From Acinetobacter haemolyticus CIP 64.3 = MTCC 9819 (GTDB lineage Bacteria; Pseudomonadota; Gammaproteobacteria; Pseudomonadales; Moraxellaceae), in NCBI RefSeq assembly GCF_000369065.1, contig NZ_KB849799.1, forward strand, positions 245,522 to 309,521: a stretch of 64,000 nucleotides of DNA, written 5' to 3'. A program made the translations under genes and the position numbers. Below, piece after piece: positions 18,945-26,845 of this stretch. The notes beneath the pieces are model-generated. The model saw only the letters and a list, made by a program, of their open reading frames with translations. It was not told where the DNA came from and searched no databases. The first letter of the stretch is position 1; each line of letters opens with the position of its first letter.

Positions 18945-18976
18945 CCTTTATAAAAAAGTAATAATTTTTATAAAGG
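18945..18976. promoter_or_regulatory. 12-bp inverted repeat upstream of metZ
   Basis: CCTTTATAAAAA and TTTTTATAAAGG form a perfect 12-bp palindromic pair with an 8-nt centre, in the divergent region between metZ and the PhaC-like gene. It could be an operator or a leader hairpin; no known regulator site was recognised. Confidence 0.45.
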
Positions 18977-19098
18977 GTTATCAAATCCTGTCTAAATATG
19001 CCAACATTTTGATCGCCTAATGTATTTAAGGTCAAGGCATAAGATGAAATTATCGCTTAGACTTCGTGCAATCTTGACTCATGATGAGACTTTCATAG

Positions 19099-20184
19099 AT
19101 GAAATCGCTTGTGGAACAGCAAAAAATAAATTTTAAACATCTCGCTATGCGCGTATTTGAATCTGACAAACTCGTGCTGTCCCAATCAACACCCTATCAA
19201 GTCATCGCTCAATTTAAACAAACCCGTGTACGTTTTTATGCATCTGAGAATAAACGCTACAAAGAGCCCCTGGTTTTTGTTGCTCCACTCGCCATCAATA
19301 TGGATATCTATGACCTCTATCCTTATCGCTCTTTAGTCAAACACTTCCAAGAGGCTGGTTTTGATGTCTATCTGATTGATTGGGGTAAGCTCACCTATAA
19401 AAATTATCAAATTAATTTTCTTTCCTTTCTTGATAAGTTTATTCCACGTTGTATTGAAGCAATTCAAAAGCATTCTAAATCTGAAAAAATTTCACTACAT
19501 GGTTGGAGTATGGCTGGTATCTTTGTCACGCTTTATACTGCACGACATCAACCTAATGCTGTTAAAAATCTCGTGGTGCTTGGTAGCCCAATTGATAGTT
19601 ATGCATCTGGTTATATCGGCAAACTTTATAAAACACTCGCTTATGTGACCTCACGAAATGAAAAAATTAAAGATTACATTTATAACCGCTTACCAAAAGT
19701 AATGATCCATTCTCCGGGTTTTTTAAACTCCCTTGGATTTAAACTCCTTGATCCTAAAGGCTGGATTGATGGCAACATCCAATTATTAAAAAACTTGGAT
19801 AACCTTAAACTTGTCCAAGAAGATGCAACACTGAGCCATTTTTTAAACAACATGATCGATTATCCGGGTGGTATTAACCAAGACATGCTATTTAATGTCT
19901 GGATGCAAAATCCTTTGAAGAACGGCGCAATAACCTTAAAGAACAAAACCATTGAATTGAAAAATATTCATTGCTCACTTTTGGTCGGTGCAGGGAAAAG
20001 TGATCAATTGGTTACAGCAGATGCCGCTTTTCCTTTGACACAACTGACAAGTAGCCAAGATGTGACGTTTACCTTGATACCGGGCGGACATTTAGGTTTA
20101 ATGTCTAGTCAAAATAGTTCAATTGAGTTCTGGCCAACACTTACAAATTGGCTATCAGAACGATCAACTCTAATAAGAAGGTAG
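19099..20184 (+). CDS. PhaC-like alpha/beta hydrolase with serine in place of the synthase cysteine
   Basis: A 361-residue alpha/beta-hydrolase with overall similarity to polyhydroxyalkanoate synthase proteins (PLVFVAPLAINMDIYDLYP at the start of the fold, FDVYLIDWG). The nucleophile elbow reads LHGWSMAG where PhaC has G-x-C-x-G-G, so serine replaces the catalytic cysteine. Candidate acid and histidine are in GAGKSDQLV and IPGGHLGLM. It lacks the long N-terminal extension of class I PhaC. No phaA, phaB or phasin gene is adjacent. Hydrolase rather than polymerase activity is likely, but the substrate is unknown. The next gene starts three bases downstream, so an operon is likely. Confidence 0.75.
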   Translation: MKSLVEQQKINFKHLAMRVFESDKLVLSQSTPYQVIAQFKQTRVRFYASENKRYKEPLVFVAPLAINMDIYDLYPYRSLVKHFQEAGFDVYLIDWGKLTYKNYQINFLSFLDKFIPRCIEAIQKHSKSEKISLHGWSMAGIFVTLYTARHQPNAVKNLVVLGSPIDSYASGYIGKLYKTLAYVTSRNEKIKDYIYNRLPKVMIHSPGFLNSLGFKLLDPKGWIDGNIQLLKNLDNLKLVQEDATLSHFLNNMIDYPGGINQDMLFNVWMQNPLKNGAITLKNKTIELKNIHCSLLVGAGKSDQLVTADAAFPLTQLTSSQDVTFTLIPGGHLGLMSSQNSSIEFWPTLTNWLSERSTLIRR

Positions 20185-20187
20185 ACA

Positions 20188-21060
20188 ATGATTCAATCTG
20201 TTGCATTTATCGGTTTAGGCGCTATGGGCTATCGCATGGCGGCACATTTACCCAAACATTTCGATACAGTCTTGGTTTGGAATCGAAATTTCAGCAAAGC
20301 TAAACAACATGCAACAGAATACGGAACCACAGCAGTTGAACTATCCGAAGCTGTACAAGCAGATATTATTTTTTCTTGTTTGCCCACGAGCCAAGATGTT
20401 GAAACATTAATTGACAGTGTTGAAATTAAATCAGGTGCGATTTGGATCGACTGTACCAGTGGAGTGCCAGAGGCTGCTCAGCGGTTAGCTGAAAAGTTAA
20501 AGCCTCAAAATATCGATTTTCTTGATGCTCCTGTAAGTGGTCAAACGATTGGTGCTGAAAATGCCACTTTAACTTTTATGGTGGGTGGCGATGTTAATGC
20601 ATTTGAACGTGCATACCCAGCGATGGCGGCATTAGGTAAGTTGATTCAACATGTGGGCGATTCTGGCGCTGGTTTTGCAGTAAAAGCAATTAATAATATG
20701 CTGCTCGCCGTGAATTTATGGTCAGTCGCAGAAGGCTTTTCTACTCTAAAAGCACATGGTGTAAATCTCGATGCAGCATTAAATTGTATCAATGCATCGA
20801 GTGGTAAAAGTCTTGTCACAGAAAATATTTTTCCGCAACGTGTGTTAAGCCGTGAATTTCCTGTGACCTTTGCTCTACCATTGCTAGCGAAAGATACTGG
20901 AATTGCTTTAGATTTAGTTCATGATGCAAAACTACCTGCACCAATCCTCTCTTTGACACAAAGTCTAATCCAAGCGGCAAGTTTAACGGCTGAGCCTAAT
21001 AGTGACTTTTCGGCTGCCGTGAAAATGTATGAATCATGGAGTAAAATTACATTGGAATAA
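20188..21060 (+). CDS. NAD(P)-dependent beta-hydroxyacid dehydrogenase (3-hydroxyisobutyrate dehydrogenase family)
   Basis: A 290-residue protein with the N-terminal dinucleotide motif GLGAMGYRMAAHLPKHF, the substrate-binding signature DAPVSGQTIGAENATLTFMVGG and the catalytic lysine in GAGFAVKAINNMLL. Length and motif order match the family (MmsB, GarR, GlyR). It oxidises or reduces a beta-hydroxyacid; the precise substrate cannot be told. It starts three bases after the PhaC-like gene and ends before a strong terminator. Confidence 0.88.
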   Translation: MIQSVAFIGLGAMGYRMAAHLPKHFDTVLVWNRNFSKAKQHATEYGTTAVELSEAVQADIIFSCLPTSQDVETLIDSVEIKSGAIWIDCTSGVPEAAQRLAEKLKPQNIDFLDAPVSGQTIGAENATLTFMVGGDVNAFERAYPAMAALGKLIQHVGDSGAGFAVKAINNMLLAVNLWSVAEGFSTLKAHGVNLDAALNCINASSGKSLVTENIFPQRVLSREFPVTFALPLLAKDTGIALDLVHDAKLPAPILSLTQSLIQAASLTAEPNSDFSAAVKMYESWSKITLE

Positions 21061-21386
21061 ATCTATAACTTAAAAATTCCATTTAATTATTACGTTAAAA
21101 AAACAGCTATTTTGAGCGGTTTTTTTAACGTAATTCAGAAAAATAGAATAATAAACTATTTATTAATCACAAAAAACCAATATATTTAAGCAATTAATTT
21201 TATATTTTTTAGTTTATTATTTCTCTTAACTTCAAAATATTTGAATAATTTATTTTGGAATTTTTTCACTTAAATATATTAAATTTCATGTTAAATATAA
21301 CATAATTCATATTGGGTTTAGTTGCAGTATTTACCTTAACAGCTAATCACAGCTACTAATTTTAGATGTATCTTGGGTTTACATTC
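21061..21386. other. Intergenic region, 326 bp, AT-rich
   Basis: Apart from the terminator at 21089-21134 it is very AT-rich, with no ORF of note and no recognised RNA. It presumably holds the promoter of the MoeA-like gene. Confidence 0.55.
21089..21134 (+). terminator. Rho-independent terminator
   Basis: A long stem from ATTACGTTAAAAAAAC with GTTTTTTTAACGTAAT, closed by AGCT...GAGCG pairing, with one mismatch. It lies 28 bases after the dehydrogenase stop. Confidence 0.88.
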
Positions 21387-22796
21387 ATGCTTAATAAATT
21401 TCCTGTACCTGAAGATCTTCCATATGATCTGACTACAATTTATTATCGCCTTTTTATGCAGCTTCCTCTAGGGGAACTAAAGGATACTATAGACTTACAA
21501 ATGGCGCTTAATCAAGTAAATGCAGCTGATATTTATGCTTTACAGGACTATCCAACACATAACCTATCTGCTTACACTGGTTGGGCTATTAGTTCAGAAT
21601 TAACTCAAGCTGCAAGTAAACAACGGCCAGTATTAATCGATAACCTGTACTGCTGGGGATCACAACTCTATCGTTCAGTGAACCCATATAAACTAGATCT
21701 GAGTGGTAAAAATCTACTCAGGATTCCACAATATACGAAATTACCTGAATCTGTTGATGCTGTTATTGCAGAAGACGATGATCGTTTAGATATTTCTGAT
21801 TATGATAATAAAAAAATTATAGCACCTGTCTTAACAATGCAAGGCATCATCCAGCAAGGCAGTGTAATTAAACGAGGTGATCTAATCTTAGCCAAAAATG
21901 AAAAAGTCTCACCAGAAAAATTGATTGCACTCAGACGTGCTGGAATTAAAGAACTCACAATTTATAGAAATCCACGAATTCTAGTTGTGAGTATGCATAG
22001 TTTTGATGAGAAGCATTCACTTTGTGAAGAAAGCTTGTACGTTAAAGACGTTTTAAAAACGTGGGGTTACGATCATGTCGAGATAAAACTGCTTAAACCA
22101 CAGCGTTATGATTCAGCGTTCAATAGCCTTAAGAAAGAAAAAGACCTTACTTTAGATGAAACATTAACAACAGATTGGGAAAGTTATAATCTTTTTTTTG
22201 AAGAACATATTCCTAATTTTGATGTCATGATTCTATGTACACATAAGAATATTGGTGGTTCTGTATTTTCGATCGGTAGATTTACGACTTTTGATCCTGG
22301 CAGTATGCCCTCAAATTTTCAAACACGCTCTATCCCTGCTGCTGAAATGGGCATTATTAGAAGTATGCCTAGAACTCCTCAAGTGCGTGAAATCGTACCG
22401 CTCTTTGATGATCAAGGTAATCCGAGAGGCTCTAAAACCGTTGTCACCGAAGATAAAGCGACGATCATTAATCTACCAGGTGATATGCAAGACATTGCCT
22501 TACTCATGCATTTCATGGTGAAGTATATCTTAAATAAAAATGACGTCGATTTTTTCAACAAAACATTTATAAAGGGTTTCACCAAACAAAAAATTGAAAC
22601 AGATTCCAGTCAAAAGAAATTGTTATGGGGCAAATATCAACTACACGATGATGGCGAATATTCCTTAGAAATGATTGAACAGCAGAATTCGTATCAAATC
22701 CAACCATTTCTTACCGCAAACTGTATTGCAATCATCCCTTTTTCTGAACAGCCAATTCAAGCAAATGAAATGATTTATTTTATGAAGATTGATTAA
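21387..22796 (+). CDS. Divergent MoeA-like protein (degenerate molybdopterin molybdenumtransferase homologue)
   Basis: A 469-residue protein with recognisable MoeA architecture: HNLSAYTGWAIS (MoeA usually LSAMDGYA), LPESVDAVIAEDDD (usually GADAVVMQED), IIQQGSVIKRGDLILAKNEKVSPEKLIALRRAGI, and RILVVSMHS where MoeA has VxxxSTGDEL. The molybdopterin-binding domain is expanded and altered: the usual GGxSxGxxD is not seen and the region reads MILCTHKNIGGSVFSIG. Key residues for molybdate insertion therefore seem lost. No other moa/moe genes are nearby. It may be a paralogue with a new role. A start at 21366 is possible; neither has a strong ribosome site. Confidence 0.6.
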   Translation: MLNKFPVPEDLPYDLTTIYYRLFMQLPLGELKDTIDLQMALNQVNAADIYALQDYPTHNLSAYTGWAISSELTQAASKQRPVLIDNLYCWGSQLYRSVNPYKLDLSGKNLLRIPQYTKLPESVDAVIAEDDDRLDISDYDNKKIIAPVLTMQGIIQQGSVIKRGDLILAKNEKVSPEKLIALRRAGIKELTIYRNPRILVVSMHSFDEKHSLCEESLYVKDVLKTWGYDHVEIKLLKPQRYDSAFNSLKKEKDLTLDETLTTDWESYNLFFEEHIPNFDVMILCTHKNIGGSVFSIGRFTTFDPGSMPSNFQTRSIPAAEMGIIRSMPRTPQVREIVPLFDDQGNPRGSKTVVTEDKATIINLPGDMQDIALLMHFMVKYILNKNDVDFFNKTFIKGFTKQKIETDSSQKKLLWGKYQLHDDGEYSLEMIEQQNSYQIQPFLTANCIAIIPFSEQPIQANEMIYFMKID

Positions 22797-22830
22797 ATGT
22801 AAATTTATAACAAAGGTTATACATCGTATA

Positions 22831-22863
22831 AAAAACCATAACTTAATTTTTGTCATGGTTTTT
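22831..22863. terminator. Bidirectional terminator
   Basis: AAAAACCAT and ATGGTTTTT pair around a 15-nt AT loop between the convergent MoeA-like gene and the small exported-protein gene. T-tracts are present in both directions. Confidence 0.8.
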
Positions 22864-22874
22864 TATTAGCAAAA

Positions 22875-23156
22875 TTATTTATTATTCACATCAATTTTAA
22901 ATATCTTTCCATTACATACCCAAACCGTATAAACCTGCATATCAATCTCATAAACATATTCTGTTGCATTACAGAAAGACCGACCATCTCTATGTTTGAA
23001 ATATCTTGGATAAGACTTCCCCATTTTTCTAAGTAAATCACTTTCACTATCTCCAATGCTAACAAGCTCATAGGCCGAACGCATTGAATTCGTTTCTCTG
23101 GCAAAAGTAGTGACTGACATTAAAATTGAAATTATTGCGAGTATTAAGTATTTCAT
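22875..23156 (-). CDS. Small exported protein, possible SmpA/OmlA-like fold
   Basis: A 93-residue protein with a signal peptide (MKYLILAIISILMSVTTFA-R) and a short mature domain. The segment LVSIGDSESDLLRKMGKSYPRYF resembles the start of the DUF2845/SmpA-like fold, where a GxSxxDVxxxxGxP turn is common, and two cysteines (in SFCNATE and VWVCNGK) could form a disulfide. No confident family was assigned. Periplasmic location is predicted. The gene is single, with a terminator after it. Confidence 0.65.
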   Translation of the reverse strand: MKYLILAIISILMSVTTFARETNSMRSAYELVSIGDSESDLLRKMGKSYPRYFKHRDGRSFCNATEYVYEIDMQVYTVWVCNGKIFKIDVNNK

Positions 23157-23243
23157 TCTATAAAACTCTTATTATTTAATTCACATAATTTACCAAACAG
23201 TAAAAACAAAGTCATTACAAAAAACTGATGCTTTACTCTATCG

Positions 23244-23277
23244 TTGCATAGAGCAGCGGACTCATAATCCGTTGGTC
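23244..23277 (+). pseudogene. tRNA remnant with CAU anticodon arm (elongator Met/Ile2 type)
   Basis: The stretch contains a D-arm 3' half (TAGAGCAG) followed by a complete anticodon arm: GCGGA, loop CTCATAA with anticodon CAT, TCCGT, then TTGGTC like a variable region. Upstream CTCTATCGTTGC partly keeps the D-arm pattern. The T-arm (GGTTCGA...) and a matching acceptor stem are absent downstream. It looks like a degenerate or truncated tRNA gene, possibly left by an integration event. Confidence 0.55.
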
Positions 23278-23363
23278 TAGGTAACTAAATTTAGTATTTC
23301 TCTGACCTTGAACCCTAAAGTTCAAGGACTTTGTTATGTAAAATCTCTAACTAATTTTTTTAC

Positions 23364-23576
23364 TCAGAAACTTATCGTGTATTTCGTATTCAGATCTGCA
23401 TGTTCAGGTAAGTTATGTACATCCTGATCCGTAATAACCCCATGCTCAGGCATTTTAAAGGTATTGTAAGCTTCGTTCTTAGGAACAACTGGAGCTTTAT
23501 TTATACTTTCATAATTCGAAGATACACAGCCAACAAGCCCTAACCCCAGTGTAAACGCAATTAAAAATGTCTTCAT
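23364..23576 (-). CDS. Small lipoprotein
   Basis: A 70-residue protein starting MKTFLIAFTLGLGLVGCVSSN. The lipobox LVGC with cysteine at residue 17 marks it as a signal-peptidase-II substrate, with Val at +2 and no Asp, so outer-membrane sorting is expected. The mature part is short and polar (KAPVVPKNEAYNTFKMPEHGV). No family was recognised. An in-frame start at 23615 would put 13 residues before the signal peptide and is rejected. Confidence 0.7.
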   Translation of the reverse strand: MKTFLIAFTLGLGLVGCVSSNYESINKAPVVPKNEAYNTFKMPEHGVITDQDVHNLPEHADLNTKYTISF

Positions 23577-23936
23577 AATTCCATTGATTACTATAAAAGT
23601 CACATAATCTAACAAACTATTCCGTGAATGTCTTATGACTAAAATTTATGAGTTATAACATCAAAACTTTAACTAAAAATGCAAAATCGCTTGAATTAAA
23701 TTTAAAAAACCAGAAAACAGATCAGACAAATCTGTCTAAAAAAACCAAAGAGTCTACTATGTCAAAATTTCTCAAAAGATATTGATATAAAACAATTTTT
23801 ACTATAATTAAGAATAAATTATGGAGTAAAATTACACTCAAATAATATAGTTTTATTGAAATTTCATCAATAAACCTTATATTAGTACATGCACTAGGTT
23901 CAACTTAGTGCTTATTCATAACGAGAGGAATACCTC
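23577..23936. other. AT-rich intergenic region, 360 bp
   Basis: Divergent spacer between the lipoprotein gene and the YARHG-like gene. It has a small hairpin at 23891-23911 (GCACTA / TAGTGC, 9-nt loop) in the probable leader of the downstream gene. At 23925-23936, GAGG-AATA-CCTC could pair across the Shine-Dalgarno. No ORF of note was found. Confidence 0.5.
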
Positions 23937-24206
23937 ATGAAGAAGTTTACAGTTGCAGTTTTTGCAAGTTTCGCCGCACTGACAAGTTTCAGTATGCAAG
24001 CTTCCGCTTCAGAGCAAGAATGTAAAAAGTTACAAGATAACTATAACCTTATCTATGCCTCTAAAGGCTTCTGCTTCAAAGATGCTGATGCAAAAGCAAA
24101 ATACGGTAATGAAAACTGCCACACAACTAAGCCTAAGTTTTCTGAAAAAGAACAACAACGCTTAGATGAAATTAAAGCGCGTCAAAAAGAATTGAATTGT
24201 AAATAA
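23937..24206 (+). CDS. Small exported YARHG-domain-like protein
   Basis: An 89-residue protein. The signal peptide is MKKFTVAVFASFAALTSFS with cleavage probably after SMQASA. The mature part has YNLIYASKGFCFKDADAKAKYG, which matches the YARHG pattern (Y-A-x-x-G-x-x-F-K), and ends in a charged helix KEQQRLDEIKARQKELNCK. Four cysteines (ECKKL, GFCF, ENCH, LNCK) suggest two disulfides. Periplasmic; role unknown. The ribosome site AGAGG lies within a small hairpin directly before the ATG. Confidence 0.72.
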   Translation: MKKFTVAVFASFAALTSFSMQASASEQECKKLQDNYNLIYASKGFCFKDADAKAKYGNENCHTTKPKFSEKEQQRLDEIKARQKELNCK

Positions 24207-24277
24207 GCATATTCTCTAGGCTAATGTCGATAAAAATTATCGATTCGCTCCATGAGAATTATTTTAAAGGATTAATC

Positions 24278-24691
24278 ATGGCATACGATGACCAAAATAT
24301 TTTTGCAAGAATCCTGCGTGGTGAATTACCAGCGATAAAAGTTTATGAAGATGAACAAGTTCTTGCTTTTATGGATATCATGCCTCAAGCCGATGGTCAC
24401 ACTTTAGTGATTCCAAAGACCCCAGCCGTTACCCTGCTAGACCTTCCTGCCGATGCCGCTGCTTATACGATTCAAATCGTGCAGAAAATTGCTCAAGCGA
24501 TGGAAAAGGCGCTAGACGTAAAAGGCATTGTATTAATGCAACTAAACGGTGCTGCTGCTGGTCAAACTGTACCGCATATACATTTTCATCTGATTCCAAG
24601 TTCAATCCATGAGCTTGGTCGCCATGCAGCTCAAATGGGTGATCAAGAAAAGATTAAAATGCTGGCTGAAAAGATCAAAGCTGCTCTTTAA
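24278..24691 (+). CDS. HIT-family nucleotide hydrolase/transferase
   Basis: A 137-residue protein with the full histidine-triad motif PHIHFHLIP (HxHxH) and family segments DDQNIFARILRGELPAIKVYED and VLAFMDIMPQADGHTLVIPK. These are typical of Hint-like purine nucleoside phosphoramidases. The start at 24278 has AAAGGA upstream; an in-frame ATG at 24224 adds residues foreign to the family. It ends before a strong terminator. Confidence 0.92.
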   Translation: MAYDDQNIFARILRGELPAIKVYEDEQVLAFMDIMPQADGHTLVIPKTPAVTLLDLPADAAAYTIQIVQKIAQAMEKALDVKGIVLMQLNGAAAGQTVPHIHFHLIPSSIHELGRHAAQMGDQEKIKMLAEKIKAAL

Positions 24692-24705
24692 GTTTTGAAA
24701 TCATT

Positions 24706-24731
24706 AAAAACGGAGCTTCTGCTCCGTTTTT
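24706..24731 (+). terminator. Rho-independent terminator
   Basis: A perfect 11-bp stem, AAAAACGGAGC / GCTCCGTTTTT, with a TTCT loop, 15 bases after the HIT-gene stop. Confidence 0.92.
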
Positions 24732-24788
24732 AATTTTTGACTATTTGTATAAAAATCAACAATAAATCTAGTTTTAATCCGAACTTAA

Positions 24789-24832
24789 CCGTCATAAAAC
24801 TGTCATTTTTCCTTCACTTCTTTGTCACAAAG
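24789..24832 (+). promoter_or_regulatory. Tandem Pho-box-like repeats upstream of the porin gene
   Basis: Four consecutive 11-bp units: CCGTCATAAAA, CTGTCATTTTT, CCTTCACTTCT, TTGTCACAAAG. Each has a (C/T)TGTCA-like core at 11-bp spacing, which is the PhoB binding layout (CTGTCATAAA-CTGTCA consensus). A possible -10 (GATACT at 24839) follows. The porin start codon is 114 bp downstream. Confidence 0.7.
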
Positions 24833-24946
24833 TTTACCGATACTGCATACAAGTTAGTGAGCTATGTAACTTTTTGTACATAAGCAAACTTATAACAGTA
24901 ACTAAGGCAACAGCCATTTACAAAAAAGTGTTTTGGAGAAATCTCA

Positions 24947-26035
24947 ATGAAAAAATTGCTTCTTGCTGCTACTGTAGCAACATTAGCCATGAATGCAGCG
25001 CAAGCAGCACCAACATTGTATGGTAAGCTCAATGTGACGCTCGATCAAATTGATAAGAATGGCTTTAAAGACGAAAGCGTAACAAAAGTAAACTCAAATG
25101 CATCTCGAATTGGTGTAAAAGGCGAAGAAAAATTAACTGAAAACCTTTCTGCTGTTTACTTAATCGAATGGCAAATTGATGCTGATGGTGACCAAAGCCA
25201 ATCTTTCACGAACCGTAATCGCTTTATCGGTATTAAATCAGAAGGCGTAGGTACATTAAAAGTTGGTCAATACGACTCTTATTTTAAAACAGCAGCTGGT
25301 AATAACCAAGATATTTATAACGATCACAATGAACTCGATATGACTGCTATTTTAGCTGGTGAAGATCGTTTAAAAAATGTGATTGGCTTTGAAACAGATA
25401 AAAAATTATTAGGTGGTTTGGCTTTCAACATCATGTTCCAACAAGGTGAAGAGTCTTCTACTAAAGAAAATGCAGCTAATGGTTACAAAGGCAGTCGTGA
25501 TGGTTTTGGAGACGGTGTTTCTGCTTCGATCACTTACGACAACAAAGATTATGGTTTAGCTGCTGCAGTAGCAGGAAACTATGGCATCGCTTCTAAATAT
25601 GGCGCATATGGATTATCTGGTATCTATACAGATGCTATCCGTGTAACAGGTTCACTTGATTTCACGAAATTAGGTTTTGATGGTTTTGTTTTGGGCGCTT
25701 TATGGCAAACTGCTCAACCTACAGACGATACTGTGACGACAACCAGTGGTTCTGATGTAACCTCTTATAAAGGCCTACAAGAAGATGCATATGGTGTAAC
25801 AGCAGCATACAAAATCCCTTCTACTCCGATTAAGTTAAAAGCACAGTATATTTCTGCTACGACAGAGTCGAATGGTCGTGATGATCGTAAACAAGATCTT
25901 TATGGTCTAGGTGCTGATTATCAAATTAATAAAGAAGCACGTTTCTATGGCGTAGTTGGTCAGCAAAAACGTGATTGGTTAGTGAAAGATGATAAGAAAA
26001 CTGTTATCGGTCTAGGTATGGAATATAACTTCTAA
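24947..26035 (+). CDS. Gram-negative trimeric-type porin
   Basis: A 362-residue outer-membrane protein with signal peptide MKKLLLAATVATLAMNAAQA, then APTLYGKLNVTLDQI, the standard first strand of general porins. SRIGVKGEEKLTENLSAVYLIEW is a classic segment, and the end GLGMEYNF has the aromatic C-terminal residue needed for BAM assembly. It belongs to the Gram-negative porin (OmpC/PorB-like) superfamily with about 16 strands expected. GGAG lies eight bases upstream of the ATG. The upstream Pho-box-like repeats suggest phosphate-starvation control and an anion-selective role; this is inference. Confidence 0.87.
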   Translation: MKKLLLAATVATLAMNAAQAAPTLYGKLNVTLDQIDKNGFKDESVTKVNSNASRIGVKGEEKLTENLSAVYLIEWQIDADGDQSQSFTNRNRFIGIKSEGVGTLKVGQYDSYFKTAAGNNQDIYNDHNELDMTAILAGEDRLKNVIGFETDKKLLGGLAFNIMFQQGEESSTKENAANGYKGSRDGFGDGVSASITYDNKDYGLAAAVAGNYGIASKYGAYGLSGIYTDAIRVTGSLDFTKLGFDGFVLGALWQTAQPTDDTVTTTSGSDVTSYKGLQEDAYGVTAAYKIPSTPIKLKAQYISATTESNGRDDRKQDLYGLGADYQINKEARFYGVVGQQKRDWLVKDDKKTVIGLGMEYNF

Positions 26036-26056
26036 TATGAAGATTGTTTCCTAATC

Positions 26057-26087
26057 AGTAAAAAAGGGCTTTATGCCCTTTTTTACT
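26057..26087. terminator. Bidirectional terminator
   Basis: A 13-bp perfect stem, AGTAAAAAAGGGC / GCCCTTTTTTACT, with a TTTAT loop, between the porin gene and the convergent yidB-like gene. Confidence 0.92.
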
Positions 26088-26098
26088 TACTAATACTG

Positions 26099-26698
26099 TT
26101 ACTTCTTCAAAAAACCACTCACTAGATTCAAAACATTTTGAATATCATTATTCGCTTCTTGTGGATTAGTACCACTCCCTTGTGGCGTTAAAGAGTCGAT
26201 CACCTGCGGTAAAACCGATGCAATTGCGCCATAAATGGCTTGTTTAGGCGCCTGAGTTTGCTGTGCAACTTGCTCAACATCTTGGTCATCAAATAAACTT
26301 TGCATGTTTTGAGTTGGTATATCTGTATTATTTGGCTGATTAGGATCAACCCAACTTTGTACTTGGTTCGCCAAACCTGCATTTTTTAATTTGTCCAACG
26401 CACCTTGCAAACCGCCTTGTTTTTGAATCCAAGCCAAAATTAGGGGCAAAACGGCTATAAGCAAAGTTTGGGCTGAATTTCCACCTTTGGCGCTACTTTG
26501 TTGATTACCACCATTCAATTGACCCAGCACAGAACCAAGTATTCCGCCCAAACCGCCTTGTTGATTGGAGTTGCCCTGTTGTCCACCCATTTGTCCTAAT
26601 ACAGAACCAAGAATACCACCTAGCCCACTACTCGATTGTTGCTGACCGCCTAAAGCTTGTTTTGCTAACATTTCAACAATATTGCTTAAATCTGTCAT
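26099..26698 (-). CDS. YidB-like protein (DUF937 family) with internal Gly/Gln repeat
   Basis: A 199-residue protein. Near the N-terminus the segment GLGGILGSVLGQ occurs twice (about residues 25 and 49), each followed by a Gly/Gln/Asn-rich linker. The C-terminal half (AGLANQVQSWVDPNQPN, VLPQVIDSLTPQG) follows the pattern of YidB/DUF937 proteins, normally about 130 residues. One hydrophobic stretch (TLLIAVLPLILAWI) is present. The function of the family is not established. The repeat makes this member longer than E. coli YidB. Confidence 0.8.
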   Translation of the reverse strand: MTDLSNIVEMLAKQALGGQQQSSSGLGGILGSVLGQMGGQQGNSNQQGGLGGILGSVLGQLNGGNQQSSAKGGNSAQTLLIAVLPLILAWIQKQGGLQGALDKLKNAGLANQVQSWVDPNQPNNTDIPTQNMQSLFDDQDVEQVAQQTQAPKQAIYGAIASVLPQVIDSLTPQGSGTNPQEANNDIQNVLNLVSGFLKK

Positions 26699-26845
26699 GA
26701 CGCATATGTTCCTTTGGAATATTTATCCAAAAAGCATACGCTGCTTTGAAAGTATAGAACAAAATTGAATTGTTAAATTTTGCAAGAACTTGAACAGACA
26801 CTCAATCAGATGATAGCGATCAAATAGTTCAACAGTTCATGATAT

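Noticed and set aside
21061..21386. Small RNA in the AT-rich region before the MoeA-like gene
   Set aside because: Apart from the terminator of the upstream operon there is no promoter-terminator pair or stable fold to support it.
23220..23310. A complete tRNA gene
   Set aside because: The T-arm and a paired acceptor stem are missing, so only a remnant is called.
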